A DNA stretch of 16,065 nt from JAUWMI01 sp964454265 (GCA_964454265.1 CAYVXD010000095.1:1-16065), one strand, 5' to 3'. Shown: positions 7,113-15,767, counted from the stretch's first letter. Numbers and translations: made by a program. Notes: generated from the letters alone by a model not told the origin.

Positions 7113-9323
7113 ATGCCCATGAGCAAAATGAAACTCTCCGCTATTCTTGCAGTCTCGCTTTTAGCCTGTCTCCTTTTCTGCGGCTTCTTGTTCTGGAAGT
7201 CCGCACCCCTGCGGGACTTTACGTTTATCCAGATCTCTGACATCCACACAGAAGCACGCCTGTCTGCCGATGCAGCGAAAGTCCAGAGATCCCGCGGCTC
7301 AAACATTACTCGCATTCCGGTAACAGCGCCCGTTGATCTTTCGCCTTATGATGTTAAGGTGCCTGCACCATCGTTCATGATCGTCACAGGTGACCTCACA
7401 GAGTATGGCGTCGCAGGCGTAACCTGGCAGGACTACCTCGATTTTTTTAAAAACATCGACATTCCTGTTTACCACATATTGGGCAATCACGATAATACAT
7501 GGGTTGCTACGGTCCACCTGATGAGAGAGATCTACGGTGGCCGCAATTACTCGTTCGACAAATTCGGATGTCATTTCATTGGTATAGATTCCTCAACACT
7601 CCAGGAGCCCCTCCCGTCTTTTACCCGCGAAACACTCCTCTGGCTGAAACGCGATTTGAAGCGCATTGACCGCTCGACACCAGTGTTCGTCTTTTTCCAC
7701 CATCCCCTGGATTCTGCATTCAGTAGCCCGTACGAACGTTACCGCATCCTGGATCTCCTGCAGCCATACAACGTGGTGCTTTTGCTATTCGGCCATGGCC
7801 ACCGCGCACAGTTGTACGATTTTGACGGGATTCATGGGGTGATGGGAGGCTCAACCTTTGGCAAAAACCCAGGCTATAATGTCGTCTCAATCAAAAACGG
7901 TGTGCTCCGCGTGATGTATAAGTACTTTGATGCATCGAAACCACCAAAGGCATTACTCGAAAAGCCAATCCCCGGGAGCGCCAGCTATCCAAGAATCAAA
8001 ATCTCCGCGCCAAAGCCTGGCAAAACATATTCGGGTGACACGCTCGTAGTGAAAACAAAAGTTCGAAATCTTGAGGAACCCATAACAGAAGTAATCTGCC
8101 AGATTGACGATAACACCACACATGCTCTCGATAGATCTTTGGTGACGATTTCTCTTGCGGGCATGAGAATAGCCACTATCTCGAGCTATAAAGGCACGCT
8201 GCAGGTTGGCGAACTCGCCCCAGGTGCGCATTACCTCCGAATCGCAGTGAGCGCATTGGACGGCACCACCTACTATCGCTCAACCGCATTTTACCTCGAG
8301 CAACCTGACGCGCCTCGTGCCCGCTGGCGACTCGTTCTGGACGGTTCAATTCAAAGCACCCCAGCCGTCGCCAATGGCGTGACGTACGTCGGCGCGAATG
8401 ACGGGAATCTCTATGCAGTCCGGACCGCAACCGGAAAAATCCTGTGGAAGTTTCCGACCGACGCAGAAATTCTCTCCTCTCCTCGTGTTGTAAACGACAC
8501 CGTGTACTTCGGATCAGGAGACAATACGGTTTACGCAGTCTCTACAGACGGTAAACTCCGCTGGGCACACACAACCACTGCTCCGGTCTACTCCTCACCA
8601 ACCGTGATGCATGGAATGCTCTTCATTGGCAATAATGATGCGAAGCTCTATGCGCTGGATGCCGAGACCGGCTCACTGCGCTGGGTCTATCCCGGTGCAC
8701 ACTATAGCATCGAGTCGCAGCCGGTCTGCTTTGACCACACCGTCGTGTTTGCCGCATGGGATTCATATGTTTATGGAGTGAACAGCGCGAATGGGTCACT
8801 CAGATGGCGCGAGTCCTCCCCAACCGCCAGCCTCGGCAGCGCACGGCGTTATTACAGCGCAGCAGATTGCCCACCAGTTGTGGCGGACAATAAGGTATAC
8901 GTTGCCGACCGTGGTTTTCGCCTGGGAAGCTACGATTTCGATGGGTCGAATATGCAGGTACTGGCAACAGACACTGCTGCGGTCAGGCTTGCAGAAGATG
9001 GCGAGGCTTTGTATTTAAGAAAATTTAGAGGCAACCTGGAAAAGATTGATCTCGAAGGCCAACGCATCTGGGAAGCACCCATAAAACTAGGCCGCATCCC
9101 CGCGCCGCCACTCGAGCAGAACGGCATCCTCTACGCCTGCTCCAATACCGGAATGCTATCAGCCGTTGATGCCGCAACAGGAAAGGTGCGCTGGCAATAT
9201 CAGCTCACACCCAAGCTCTTTGTGCTAGCTGGAGTGGCAGTAGATCAAGGGATCGTTATCGTCCCCGGCATGGACGGCTCCCTCACCGCCATCACCCCAC
9301 CCGAGGCCACCCGCAACCCATAA
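7113..9323 (+). CDS. Exported metallophosphoesterase with Ig-like segment and PQQ-like beta-propeller
   Basis: ATG 7113 is chosen because AGAAAGG ends 8 nt before it. Residues 7-28 form a hydrophobic signal or anchor; LLAC (Cys19) could be a lipobox, but hydrophobic residues continue past it, so a membrane anchor is equally likely. Residues 36-270 are a calcineurin-like phosphoesterase with all metal motifs: DIH (43-45), GDLTE (93-97), GNHD (124-127), FFHHP (194-198) and GHGHR (227-231). Residues about 291-395 look like an Ig-like beta-sandwich. From about 405 to 730 there are propeller repeats of the PQQ/BamB type, each with a DGNLYAV...TGKILW-like core (also DNTVYAVSTDGKLRW, DAKLYALDAETGSLRW, DSYVYGVNSANGSLRW). 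The PQQ-like repeats probably bind polymer or protein rather than the cofactor. Substrate is unknown. The preceding gene is an alkaline phosphatase on the same strand. At 736 aa it is far longer than a lone phosphoesterase domain. Confidence 0.92.
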   Translation: MPMSKMKLSAILAVSLLACLLFCGFLFWKSAPLRDFTFIQISDIHTEARLSADAAKVQRSRGSNITRIPVTAPVDLSPYDVKVPAPSFMIVTGDLTEYGVAGVTWQDYLDFFKNIDIPVYHILGNHDNTWVATVHLMREIYGGRNYSFDKFGCHFIGIDSSTLQEPLPSFTRETLLWLKRDLKRIDRSTPVFVFFHHPLDSAFSSPYERYRILDLLQPYNVVLLLFGHGHRAQLYDFDGIHGVMGGSTFGKNPGYNVVSIKNGVLRVMYKYFDASKPPKALLEKPIPGSASYPRIKISAPKPGKTYSGDTLVVKTKVRNLEEPITEVICQIDDNTTHALDRSLVTISLAGMRIATISSYKGTLQVGELAPGAHYLRIAVSALDGTTYYRSTAFYLEQPDAPRARWRLVLDGSIQSTPAVANGVTYVGANDGNLYAVRTATGKILWKFPTDAEILSSPRVVNDTVYFGSGDNTVYAVSTDGKLRWAHTTTAPVYSSPTVMHGMLFIGNNDAKLYALDAETGSLRWVYPGAHYSIESQPVCFDHTVVFAAWDSYVYGVNSANGSLRWRESSPTASLGSARRYYSAADCPPVVADNKVYVADRGFRLGSYDFDGSNMQVLATDTAAVRLAEDGEALYLRKFRGNLEKIDLEGQRIWEAPIKLGRIPAPPLEQNGILYACSNTGMLSAVDAATGKVRWQYQLTPKLFVLAGVAVDQGIVIVPGMDGSLTAITPPEATRNP

Positions 9324-9510
9324 CCAATCACCCATAAAGGAAGAGAACGCCGCGCACGCGCCAAAAGCCCTCCGCTAAGCGCTGAAGAATATCTCTTCGT
9401 GAGTCGCGTGGTTCGCATCCTCCCGGCCGTTCGCCTTCACCCTGTTAGTTCGAAACAACGCTCCGCAGCTGGACGTCCCCGAATCCGTCTCTCATTCTTC
9501 AGAAATTTCA

Positions 9511-9539
9511 TTGACCCTGACAACATTTCCGGTGTAAAT
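9511..9539 (+). promoter_or_regulatory. Weak candidate promoter for the small protein gene
   Basis: TTGACC (9511-9516) is followed after 17 nt by GTAAAT (9534-9539). The spacer 9324-9603 otherwise shows nothing clear. TCTAAAGTT (9543-9551) also occurs downstream of the promoter candidate at 2073-2045, which may be chance. Confidence 0.25.
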
Positions 9540-9603
9540 AGAGTCTAAAGTTATTGGATAATAACAGACAGGTAATTGTGCCTACTTTTGAGGGGTGGCT
9601 GAT

Positions 9604-9855
9604 ATGGTTAAGAAACTCCTCGCATTCATAATCTTTACTGCCGCCACGGCAATGTTGTTTTTTGGCTTTATGGGGCACCAGGAGCAGGTCATAGTCGTTT
9701 TCGGGCCCGCTCAGGCCGAATATGCCAATACGCTCAACGAGCCCCAGCTCATCACGGCTGTCCACACTAATTCCCTTATCGGCAAACAGCAGACGCCTCT
9801 GGTTCGGCGATCGTACGACCTCTGGATTGACAAATCCGGCGCCTGCGCTACCTGA
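9604..9855 (+). CDS. Small membrane or secreted protein, unrecognised
   Basis: ATG 9604 is preceded by GAGGGGTG with AGGGG ending 8 nt before it; an in-frame GTG at 9595 overlaps that site and is less likely. The product is 83 aa. Residues 1-24 are Lys-Lys plus a strong hydrophobic stretch (LLAFIIFTAATAMLFFGFM), a signal peptide or single membrane anchor. PAQAEYA at about 38-44 is another possible cleavage point, though late. The remainder is polar with Arg-Arg at 70-71 and a single Cys near the end. I know no family for it. It stands alone between a plus-strand phosphatase and the convergent lptD. The ribosome-binding site and the signal-like N-terminus support a real gene; the 148-codon frame antisense to it lacks both. 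Confidence 0.5.
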   Translation: MVKKLLAFIIFTAATAMLFFGFMGHQEQVIVVFGPAQAEYANTLNEPQLITAVHTNSLIGKQQTPLVRRSYDLWIDKSGACAT

Positions 9856-9927
9856 TGAAGGTAAGCGAAAAGACAGTGGTTCGCACAGATATACTGCTGC
9901 AGTGATGCACCTGAGAACAGAACCACC

Positions 9928-9951
9928 AGAAAACCTGTCGGCCGTGACAGG
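9928..9951 (-). terminator. Probable intrinsic terminator of lptD
   Basis: Read on the minus strand, CCTGTC (9951-9946) pairs with GACAGG (9939-9934) across a six-base loop and is followed by TTTTCT (9933-9928). It lies 40 bp after the lptD stop. The stem is short and the T-run modest. Confidence 0.45.
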
Positions 9952-9990
9952 CAAGTCGGGAGGAGAAACAAGAGAACCAATAGCGGCAGT

Positions 9991-12684
9991 TTAGAAAGGT
10001 TCTGCCACGGCGAGCTCTTTTTCAAAATCAATGAGGGTCTTAATAGTAGTGCCGCTCAGCGTAGCTTTTTCGTATGGGCTTTTAAGTTGGAGCGAGAAGC
10101 GTACTTCCCAATCGCGCTCTCCCTTGCGCCCCTTGTCCTTATAATCATCGTCTCTTGCGTCAAACGGATCGTTGCGGAAGCCAACCAGGATCTGCGCAAC
10201 AAAATCGTGGAGGTCGCGCTTCACAATGAAATGCGCGGCTGAAAGATCCTCAATGCGGGAGTTGTAGCTCGCACTGATTTCCGCCTCGTACTTCGGCCCG
10301 ATCTTTGCCCCCAGCGTTGCTGCCAATGTCATTTCTGTATCGTCTTCATAGTAGCTGCGTTCGCTCTCTCGGCGGGAATATTCCGGATCAGAAGGGTCCA
10401 GGCCGCGTGTGCGTCCAAGGGGATCTTCGTCCAGCGCCCTGTAACCATGTGCGCCCAGACGCGCCCACCATCGCTTTGTCTTGGGGATATATGACCCAAC
10501 ACAGCTGACAGACACGCTGTCCTGCTGAAACTCGTTCACAGCTGAAGGATCGCGAATCTGACGGCTTTGATAACCCGTACTCATCAGCACGTCGAACGTC
10601 TTCGCATCGTTCTGATAGCCGCCGCCCACAGATGCGAAGTCGAGCCGCTCATTAGCATAAATATCATCGCCCGTCTGCAGGTTGTGACCACCTCGGGCAG
10701 AGAAATAAACGTTCGGAAATTTTAAAAAGTATTTCACATTGCCTTCAATCCAGTGTTGCCTGAGCCGAAATGCATAAATATCGCTCAGGAAATGTTTACT
10801 TCCCAGCGACTCGTAATACTCTCCCAGCGAGTCATCATTGCCCTCGCGAATTTTATACAAAAGATATGCGGTCAGTACCTCTGAAAAGCGGGCGTTCAGA
10901 CGCACCTCCGCATCCCCGTATGCGTACACCGGATCCACGTCCTTGATAGACCGCACTTCAGTCCCAGTATAAATCTCATTCGGTCCCGCAAACTTCAGAC
11001 CATCAATCGTATAAGGAAAGGTCACGCCAGACGGGAAATCGTAGTGATAGTCTTCATCATGGCGCTTCAGGTACGCCACACCACCACCCAGCGTGGACAG
11101 CAGCGTATAGCGCTCGCCCAGACGCAGCCGATGCATGAGCGACTGATAGAGATCCGCACCTTGAACGTAGGCATCGTCTTCGCGATCTATCAGGTTAAAC
11201 CCGGGATCCAAATTATTGATCGCATTGACCTCCATATGATAGTAAAGCGGCAGCCGCCATAGCTTGAGCTGCTTCGTAGAAAGCGTCAGCTGGGGTGCGC
11301 GCTCAGTCACCCGGCCAAAGCGCTTGCGAGCCAGCCCTTCTTCGTCGTCGTCATCAATCTGATCGTAAGGATCTTCGTCGAAGTCCAGGTCATCGTCGCC
11401 AGGTTCCGTGAAGTTTGAGAGACGATCGCGCGAAAGCCGGTCCTTAACCTCAAACAGCACGCGGGCCAGCAGTGCTTCGTTCGCCAGAGTCAGAGCGCCA
11501 CGTGCCTGCCGCTCGGGCACGCGACCCCGACCGTCGTCCCTAAACCGATCGAGCATTTCCCAGTACAAATCCGCATCGTGAACCTCATCAACATTCAACA
11601 GTAAGGTCAAATACCTGGACAGCATAGAGCGGTGCTGTACACGCGCCATCCAGCGATACGGATCTTCCTCTTCATACTCCTCCAGATCTCGCCCCCGATC
11701 CTTGATCCCATACAGGTCAAGAAGTCCTCGATGCTTTCCATACCCGAACTCATACTTGTAGACCGCACCATAGCCCACACCACGGCGGCCAAAATAATCG
11801 ATCTTCATCGCCAGGTGGCCCGCACTCCTGAGCCGCATCTCCTCCTCTTGCTCAAAAGGCGGCTCATAGAGCGAATGCCAGTAGTCATACCCTACGCGCA
11901 CGAATGCCCCGAGGCGGCTCGAATGACCGAACGTGAAACTCCAGGGCGTGTGCTCATAAAGCGAACGCGAGTAGGCAGGAAAGTAAAAAACGGGTACCCC
12001 CCAGATGTAAAGAACAGCGCCGCGCGCAAAAACTCGATCATCGAAATACAGAATGACCTCTCTGGCACGTATACCGTAGTGCGGAATGGAAAAATCACAC
12101 GTTGTGAATGACGCATGCCGAAACAGCGCTTCTTCCTTGCTCAGGCGTTGGAACGAAGGAATTTCTTCCTCCTCTTTCGCTGCCTCAAAATAAAGGTCAG
12201 CGTGATGCCCACCTACCTTAAATGCCGCACCTTCCTGCTTGTCAAAATTGTACCACATTGACTCGGCAGTGACTTCAGCTCGCGGGGAATGCAATGTCAC
12301 ATTTCCGTATGCCTGCACCTCTTTCAAGCGTAAATCAAGAATAAGCCGATCCGCTTCCAGAGTGAACTCCCTGTAGCGGATGCGAGCACCCGAGCGAGCG
12401 TAGATCAGCCCACTCTCTTCGTCAATGTCGAGATACCCCTTCTCGCTAGCCCGAATGCTGATCTCGCCCGCCTTTCTTGCGATCTCTTCAGACGGAGCCG
12501 CTTTCTTCACCTGAAAGACATCAGCCAAAGGAATCAGGGCCGGCTCTTTGGGTTTCTCGGGCGGCTCCTGAGCCACGGCAGCTGACAGCAAAAGCCAGCA
12601 AATCACCAGGCCACAACCGACTAACCGACTAACCGACCATCCGACCATCCGACCATCCCCTAGGCGTGCAAACAATCGCCGCAT
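9991..12684 (-). CDS. lptD: LPS-assembly protein LptD (OstA/Imp)
   Basis: LptD is the outer-membrane barrel that inserts lipopolysaccharide into the outer leaflet. The 897-aa product begins with a signal peptide (hydrophobic 21-37, cleavage AVA/QE after 38). Residues about 75-190 form the OstA/LptA-like jelly-roll (GYLDIDEESGLIYARSGARI; ADRLILDLRLKEVQAYGNV). The family signature near 195-240 is clear: TTCDFSIPHYGIRAREV then ARGAVLYIWGVPVFYFPAY. The rest alternates in the beta-barrel manner. The mature chain has only about two cysteines (Cys196 and one near the C-terminal third), so the double disulfide of E. coli LptD cannot form in the same way. Residues 430-449 are almost entirely acidic. 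GGGAG lies 10 nt before ATG 12684. The first 24 codons run through an octanucleotide repeat; ATG at 12648 (Met13) is an alternative start that still leaves a good signal peptide. LptF/LptG-type permease lies 118 bp upstream, probably in the same operon. No lptE is visible. Confidence 0.93.
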   Translation of the reverse strand: MRRLFARLGDGRMVGWSVSRLVGCGLVICWLLLSAAVAQEPPEKPKEPALIPLADVFQVKKAAPSEEIARKAGEISIRASEKGYLDIDEESGLIYARSGARIRYREFTLEADRLILDLRLKEVQAYGNVTLHSPRAEVTAESMWYNFDKQEGAAFKVGGHHADLYFEAAKEEEEIPSFQRLSKEEALFRHASFTTCDFSIPHYGIRAREVILYFDDRVFARGAVLYIWGVPVFYFPAYSRSLYEHTPWSFTFGHSSRLGAFVRVGYDYWHSLYEPPFEQEEEMRLRSAGHLAMKIDYFGRRGVGYGAVYKYEFGYGKHRGLLDLYGIKDRGRDLEEYEEEDPYRWMARVQHRSMLSRYLTLLLNVDEVHDADLYWEMLDRFRDDGRGRVPERQARGALTLANEALLARVLFEVKDRLSRDRLSNFTEPGDDDLDFDEDPYDQIDDDDEEGLARKRFGRVTERAPQLTLSTKQLKLWRLPLYYHMEVNAINNLDPGFNLIDREDDAYVQGADLYQSLMHRLRLGERYTLLSTLGGGVAYLKRHDEDYHYDFPSGVTFPYTIDGLKFAGPNEIYTGTEVRSIKDVDPVYAYGDAEVRLNARFSEVLTAYLLYKIREGNDDSLGEYYESLGSKHFLSDIYAFRLRQHWIEGNVKYFLKFPNVYFSARGGHNLQTGDDIYANERLDFASVGGGYQNDAKTFDVLMSTGYQSRQIRDPSAVNEFQQDSVSVSCVGSYIPKTKRWWARLGAHGYRALDEDPLGRTRGLDPSDPEYSRRESERSYYEDDTEMTLAATLGAKIGPKYEAEISASYNSRIEDLSAAHFIVKRDLHDFVAQILVGFRNDPFDARDDDYKDKGRKGERDWEVRFSLQLKSPYEKATLSGTTIKTLIDFEKELAVAEPF
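12614..12658 (-). repeat. Octanucleotide array inside the lptD signal-peptide coding region
   Basis: On the minus strand the order is three GGATGGTC units (12658-12635), then two GGTTAGTC units (12634-12619) and a partial unit. The array encodes residues about 9-24 of LptD. Because eight is not a multiple of three, gain or loss of one unit would shift the frame from ATG 12684. Confidence 0.85.
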
Positions 12685-12697
12685 GAGCCTATAGCTC

Positions 12698-12761
12698 CCG
12701 AAACCGATTAACCGACCAACGGACTAACCGACAAACGGACTAACGGACCAACTGACTAACC
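12698..12761 (-). repeat. Octanucleotide array upstream of lptD
   Basis: Seven consecutive 8-bp units plus a degenerate one follow the consensus (G/C)GTTAGTC on the minus strand. Variants include AGTTGGTC, CGTTTGTC and GGTTAATC. The array occupies most of the 118-bp gap between the permease stop and the lptD start, and shares its unit with the array inside lptD. Confidence 0.9.
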
Positions 12762-12802
12762 GTTTACCCCCCACTGCGGCTAGAAAGAAATACACTCACC
12801 TC

Positions 12803-13936
12803 TTATTTTTTCAAACTCCTGCCAATCAGCGCGCATCCCACTGCGCCCAGCAGGATGTTCGGCGAGAAAATCGCCAGCGTGGCCAGGCGATAACCCTCTT
12901 CGCCAAGTGAGGTCCCCCACTTCAGCATCAAGTAGTAGATAAACAGCAGACCGAACGATACGGCAAAACCCACCGACTTTCCCGAGGGCCGGATGTAAAT
13001 AGCCAGCGGCATACCGATCAACACAAAGGCAACGCACGCCAGAGGAATCGAATAGCGCTGAGCCAGTTGGTTGCGGACTTTATTACGATCCCCTTCTCTG
13101 ATGCGTGGCTGTTTAAATGCCTTATGCAACTCGCCAATTGTCATCTCCTTCGGCTTCTTCACATACTCGCCACCTTCAATGCGGCCTATCGTGGGCCTCA
13201 GCGTACGTTTAAGCTCCTTGAAAAACAGAACGATATTCTGCGTTGGCCTGTGCCTGGCAATCGGATGCAGCGATCCATCAAACAGGCGAATTTGGACTGC
13301 TTTCTGTTCAGGATATGCCTCGATGCGGCCCCGCGAGGCAACAATCACTGTCTCGGCTTCCTTCTGACCAGCAATCTTCTCCAGTCCGCCCACCAGCCTC
13401 ATGTTCACACCAATCATATCGTTCGTCTTGGGATCCCGTTCACTATAGTAAAGCGTCAGATCAACGTCCTTGCCTCCAAGGTCATTATAAAAGCGGCCCG
13501 GCTCAAGGGTGGTAAGCACCTGGAACTCGAGACGATAGAAGAGATCTGTTCCTTTGTACATTAAATTTGGTACGAGCGAATAATTGGCGGCAATCATTGC
13601 CGCGCTGATCAGACACGCCGCGATAATCACAGGTACAAACAGACGCATCAGGTTCACACCGCCTGTTCGCATGGCAAGAATCTCATTATCCACCGCCAGC
13701 CGTCCAAATCCGATAAGTACTGCCACCAGAACCGACATGGGAATTGTAAGCGTCAGCAAGGTGGGCAGTAGGCACAGGAGCAACTGCACGACCAGCCAAA
13801 AACTCACCCCCTGGCTTACCAGGAGATCCGTGAGGCGGAACATCTTGTTCACAAGCAAAACGAATGTAAACACCAGAAGTCCGATAATGAGCGGACCCAA
13901 AAGCTCTCGTAACACATATCGCTGTAAAATCTTCAT
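12803..13936 (-). CDS. lptF/lptG: LptF/LptG family LPS-export permease
   Basis: This inner-membrane subunit of the LptB2FG ABC transporter extracts LPS for delivery to LptD. At 377 aa it has the usual length and topology: three N-terminal membrane segments (about 12-32, 47-78, 98-120), a periplasmic jelly-roll of about 170 residues, and three C-terminal segments (about 293-312, 322-342, 352-372). Family marks are RYVLRELLGPL, LTIPMSVLVAVLIGFGRLAVDNEILAMRTGG across TM2 to the coupling helix, and NQLAQRYSIPLACVAFVLIGMPLAI. The N-terminal third reads slightly more like LptF than LptG, but the paralogue cannot be fixed. AGGAG ends 6 nt before ATG 13936. Only one of the usual F/G pair is present, and lptB and the partner must be elsewhere. 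It precedes lptD on the same strand and probably shares its promoter. Confidence 0.92.
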   Translation of the reverse strand: MKILQRYVLRELLGPLIIGLLVFTFVLLVNKMFRLTDLLVSQGVSFWLVVQLLLCLLPTLLTLTIPMSVLVAVLIGFGRLAVDNEILAMRTGGVNLMRLFVPVIIAACLISAAMIAANYSLVPNLMYKGTDLFYRLEFQVLTTLEPGRFYNDLGGKDVDLTLYYSERDPKTNDMIGVNMRLVGGLEKIAGQKEAETVIVASRGRIEAYPEQKAVQIRLFDGSLHPIARHRPTQNIVLFFKELKRTLRPTIGRIEGGEYVKKPKEMTIGELHKAFKQPRIREGDRNKVRNQLAQRYSIPLACVAFVLIGMPLAIYIRPSGKSVGFAVSFGLLFIYYLMLKWGTSLGEEGYRLATLAIFSPNILLGAVGCALIGRSLKK

Positions 13937-14007
13937 CCTGCACTCCTGCTGGCGGGACGCAAAAATTCCCCTACGCGCCGCTCATACGAACGCACCAAAG
14001 TCTTAAC

Positions 14008-14037
14008 TATATAAGAAGACATCCGCAAGGTTGTCAA
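14008..14037 (-). promoter_or_regulatory. Candidate sigma70-type promoter of the permease-lptD unit
   Basis: TTGACA (14037-14032) is followed after 18 nt by TATATA (14013-14008), four of six matches. It would start transcription about 65 nt before ATG 13936. Confidence 0.5.
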
Positions 14038-14095
14038 TACCGATTTCGTGCACCTGTGCAAAGCAAGAGACATTCTGCGATGCGCCACATTTTGC

Positions 14096-14125
14096 TTGAC
14101 TTTCGAGCCAAATATTCAGTACTAA
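14096..14125 (+). promoter_or_regulatory. Weak candidate promoter of rny
   Basis: TTGACT (14096-14101) lies 18 nt before TACTAA (14120-14125), which has only three of six matches. The position, about 75 bp ahead of the chosen rny start and divergent from the permease promoter, is sensible. Confidence 0.3.
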
Positions 14126-14199
14126 GAGAAACATCAAGCCAAGCATATGGTGATGATAATTTTTCTATTCCCATTGAGGAGGTGACATATACACTAACT

Positions 14200-15756
14200 A
14201 TGGATCTCACCAATATTCTCGCAATAGGTGCAATACCTATCGGGTTTATTGGCGGTTATTTCCTGAGAAAACTCCTGGCAGAGAAGAAAGTCGAATCGGC
14301 TCACGCACGAGCCAAGCGCATCATCGAAGAAGCTAAGCGCGAGGTAGAGAATCGGCACAAGACTGCCTCGATTGAAGCCAAAGAGGAATTCTATCAGAAG
14401 CAACGGCAGTTAGAGCGCGAAATTAAAAAACGCAAATTTGAGATCGATCGACAAGAAAAAAAGCTACAAGGACGCGAGTCATCGCTCGATCGAAAATTCG
14501 ACGTGCTCGACAAACGAGAGCGAGTAGTCACAGATAAGGAAAGACTGCTTGACTCAAAGCTCAAGGGTGTCGAACACAAAGAGCAACACGTGCAAAAGCT
14601 CAAAGAGGAGGCTCTGCGGCGGTGCGAAGAAATCTCCGGCCTGTCGGCAGAACAAGCAAAACGCATGCTCCTGGAAAGCCTGGAGAGTAATGTCAAACAA
14701 GAAGCAGCGTGTCTGATTCGTCGCATCGAAACCGAGACACGCGAAATTGCAAATAAAAAGGCCCGCCAGATTGTTACTCTGGCAATTCAGAAGTGTGCCA
14801 CCGATCAGGTCAGTGAAACAACGGTGTCGGTGGTAAACCTTCCCAACGATGAGATGAAAGGTCGCATCATCGGGCGGGAAGGTCGTAACATCCGGGCTCT
14901 GGAAGCTGCAACCGGCTGTAACATCATCGTGGATGACACGCCGGAGGCCGTTGTTCTCAGCTGCTTTGATCCGCTTCGCCGAGAAGTCGCTCGCCTCGCA
15001 CTGGAAAGACTCATCTCCGATGGTCGCATTCATCCCGCACGTATTGAAGAGGTGGTCACCAAGGCCGAGAAGCAGGTGGAAGACGCTGTGCGGGAAAGCG
15101 GCGAACAGAGCGCATTTGATCTAGGCATCCATGAGCTGCACCCTGAGTTAATCAAGCTGCTAGGCCGTCTGAAATACCGCACCAGCTACGGCCAGAACGT
15201 GATGACCCACTCTGTTGAGGTTGCGCATCTGTGTGAGGCGATGGCCTCGGAACTGAGCGTTGATGCTCAAATGGCAAAACGCGCTGGACTTTTGCACGAT
15301 GTTGGAAAAGCCGTGAGCTATGAGATGGAAGGCACCCATGCATTGATTGGTGCAGAAATTGCCAAGAAATTTAACGAATCTCCTGCTATTGTACATGCCA
15401 TTGCCGCTCATCATGGAGAGGAGGAATTCAGGACAATAATCGCCGTTCTCGTGCAGGCTGCTGACGCGATCTCAGCCGCACGCCCAGGTGCCCGTAGGGA
15501 AACCCTCGAGTCGTATGTCAAACGGCTCGAAAAACTGGAGCAAATCGCTAGCTCCTTTGAGGGCGTCGAGAAATCTTACGCCATCCAGGCCGGCCGCGAA
15601 ATTCGCATTATCGTCGAGCCAAACCAGCTCAATGATAACGAGTGCGCAAAGCTCGCCCGCGATGTCACCAAACGCATCGAAAGCGAACTGGAATATCCCG
15701 GCCAGATTAAAGTCACGGTTCTGCGCGAAACCCGAGTAATTGAATTTGCCCGATAA
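14200..15756 (+). CDS. rny: Ribonuclease Y
   Basis: RNase Y is a membrane-tethered endoribonuclease that starts mRNA decay. From ATG 14200 the product is 518 aa, the usual size. It has an N-terminal membrane anchor (5-22, ILAIGAIPIGFIGGYFLRK), a long charged coiled coil (about 30-190), a KH domain opening with GRIIGREGRNIRALE (221-235), and an HD domain with His337 and the His-Asp pair in LLHDVGKAVSYE (364-375). All catalytic marks are intact. The frame stays open upstream to GTG 14056, but those 48 residues lack family resemblance, whereas the anchor begins right after ATG 14200. The Shine-Dalgarno GAGGAGGTGA (14176-14185) is unusually far away: 17 nt from its last GG to the ATG. It is divergent from the LPS-export genes and stands as a single-gene unit ending in a terminator. 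Confidence 0.95.
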   Translation: MDLTNILAIGAIPIGFIGGYFLRKLLAEKKVESAHARAKRIIEEAKREVENRHKTASIEAKEEFYQKQRQLEREIKKRKFEIDRQEKKLQGRESSLDRKFDVLDKRERVVTDKERLLDSKLKGVEHKEQHVQKLKEEALRRCEEISGLSAEQAKRMLLESLESNVKQEAACLIRRIETETREIANKKARQIVTLAIQKCATDQVSETTVSVVNLPNDEMKGRIIGREGRNIRALEAATGCNIIVDDTPEAVVLSCFDPLRREVARLALERLISDGRIHPARIEEVVTKAEKQVEDAVRESGEQSAFDLGIHELHPELIKLLGRLKYRTSYGQNVMTHSVEVAHLCEAMASELSVDAQMAKRAGLLHDVGKAVSYEMEGTHALIGAEIAKKFNESPAIVHAIAAHHGEEEFRTIIAVLVQAADAISAARPGARRETLESYVKRLEKLEQIASSFEGVEKSYAIQAGREIRIIVEPNQLNDNECAKLARDVTKRIESELEYPGQIKVTVLRETRVIEFAR

Positions 15757-15767
15757 CGCCAGCTGTG

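Noticed and set aside
9508..9954. A 148-codon minus-strand frame opposite the 83-aa gene
   Set aside because: It has no ribosome-binding site, overlaps the probable lptD terminator, and lacks protein-like features; the plus-strand frame is better supported.
14056..14199. A 48-residue N-terminal extension of RNase Y from GTG 14056
   Set aside because: RNase Y normally starts directly before its membrane anchor, as it does from ATG 14200. The extension has no family resemblance and spans a promoter candidate.
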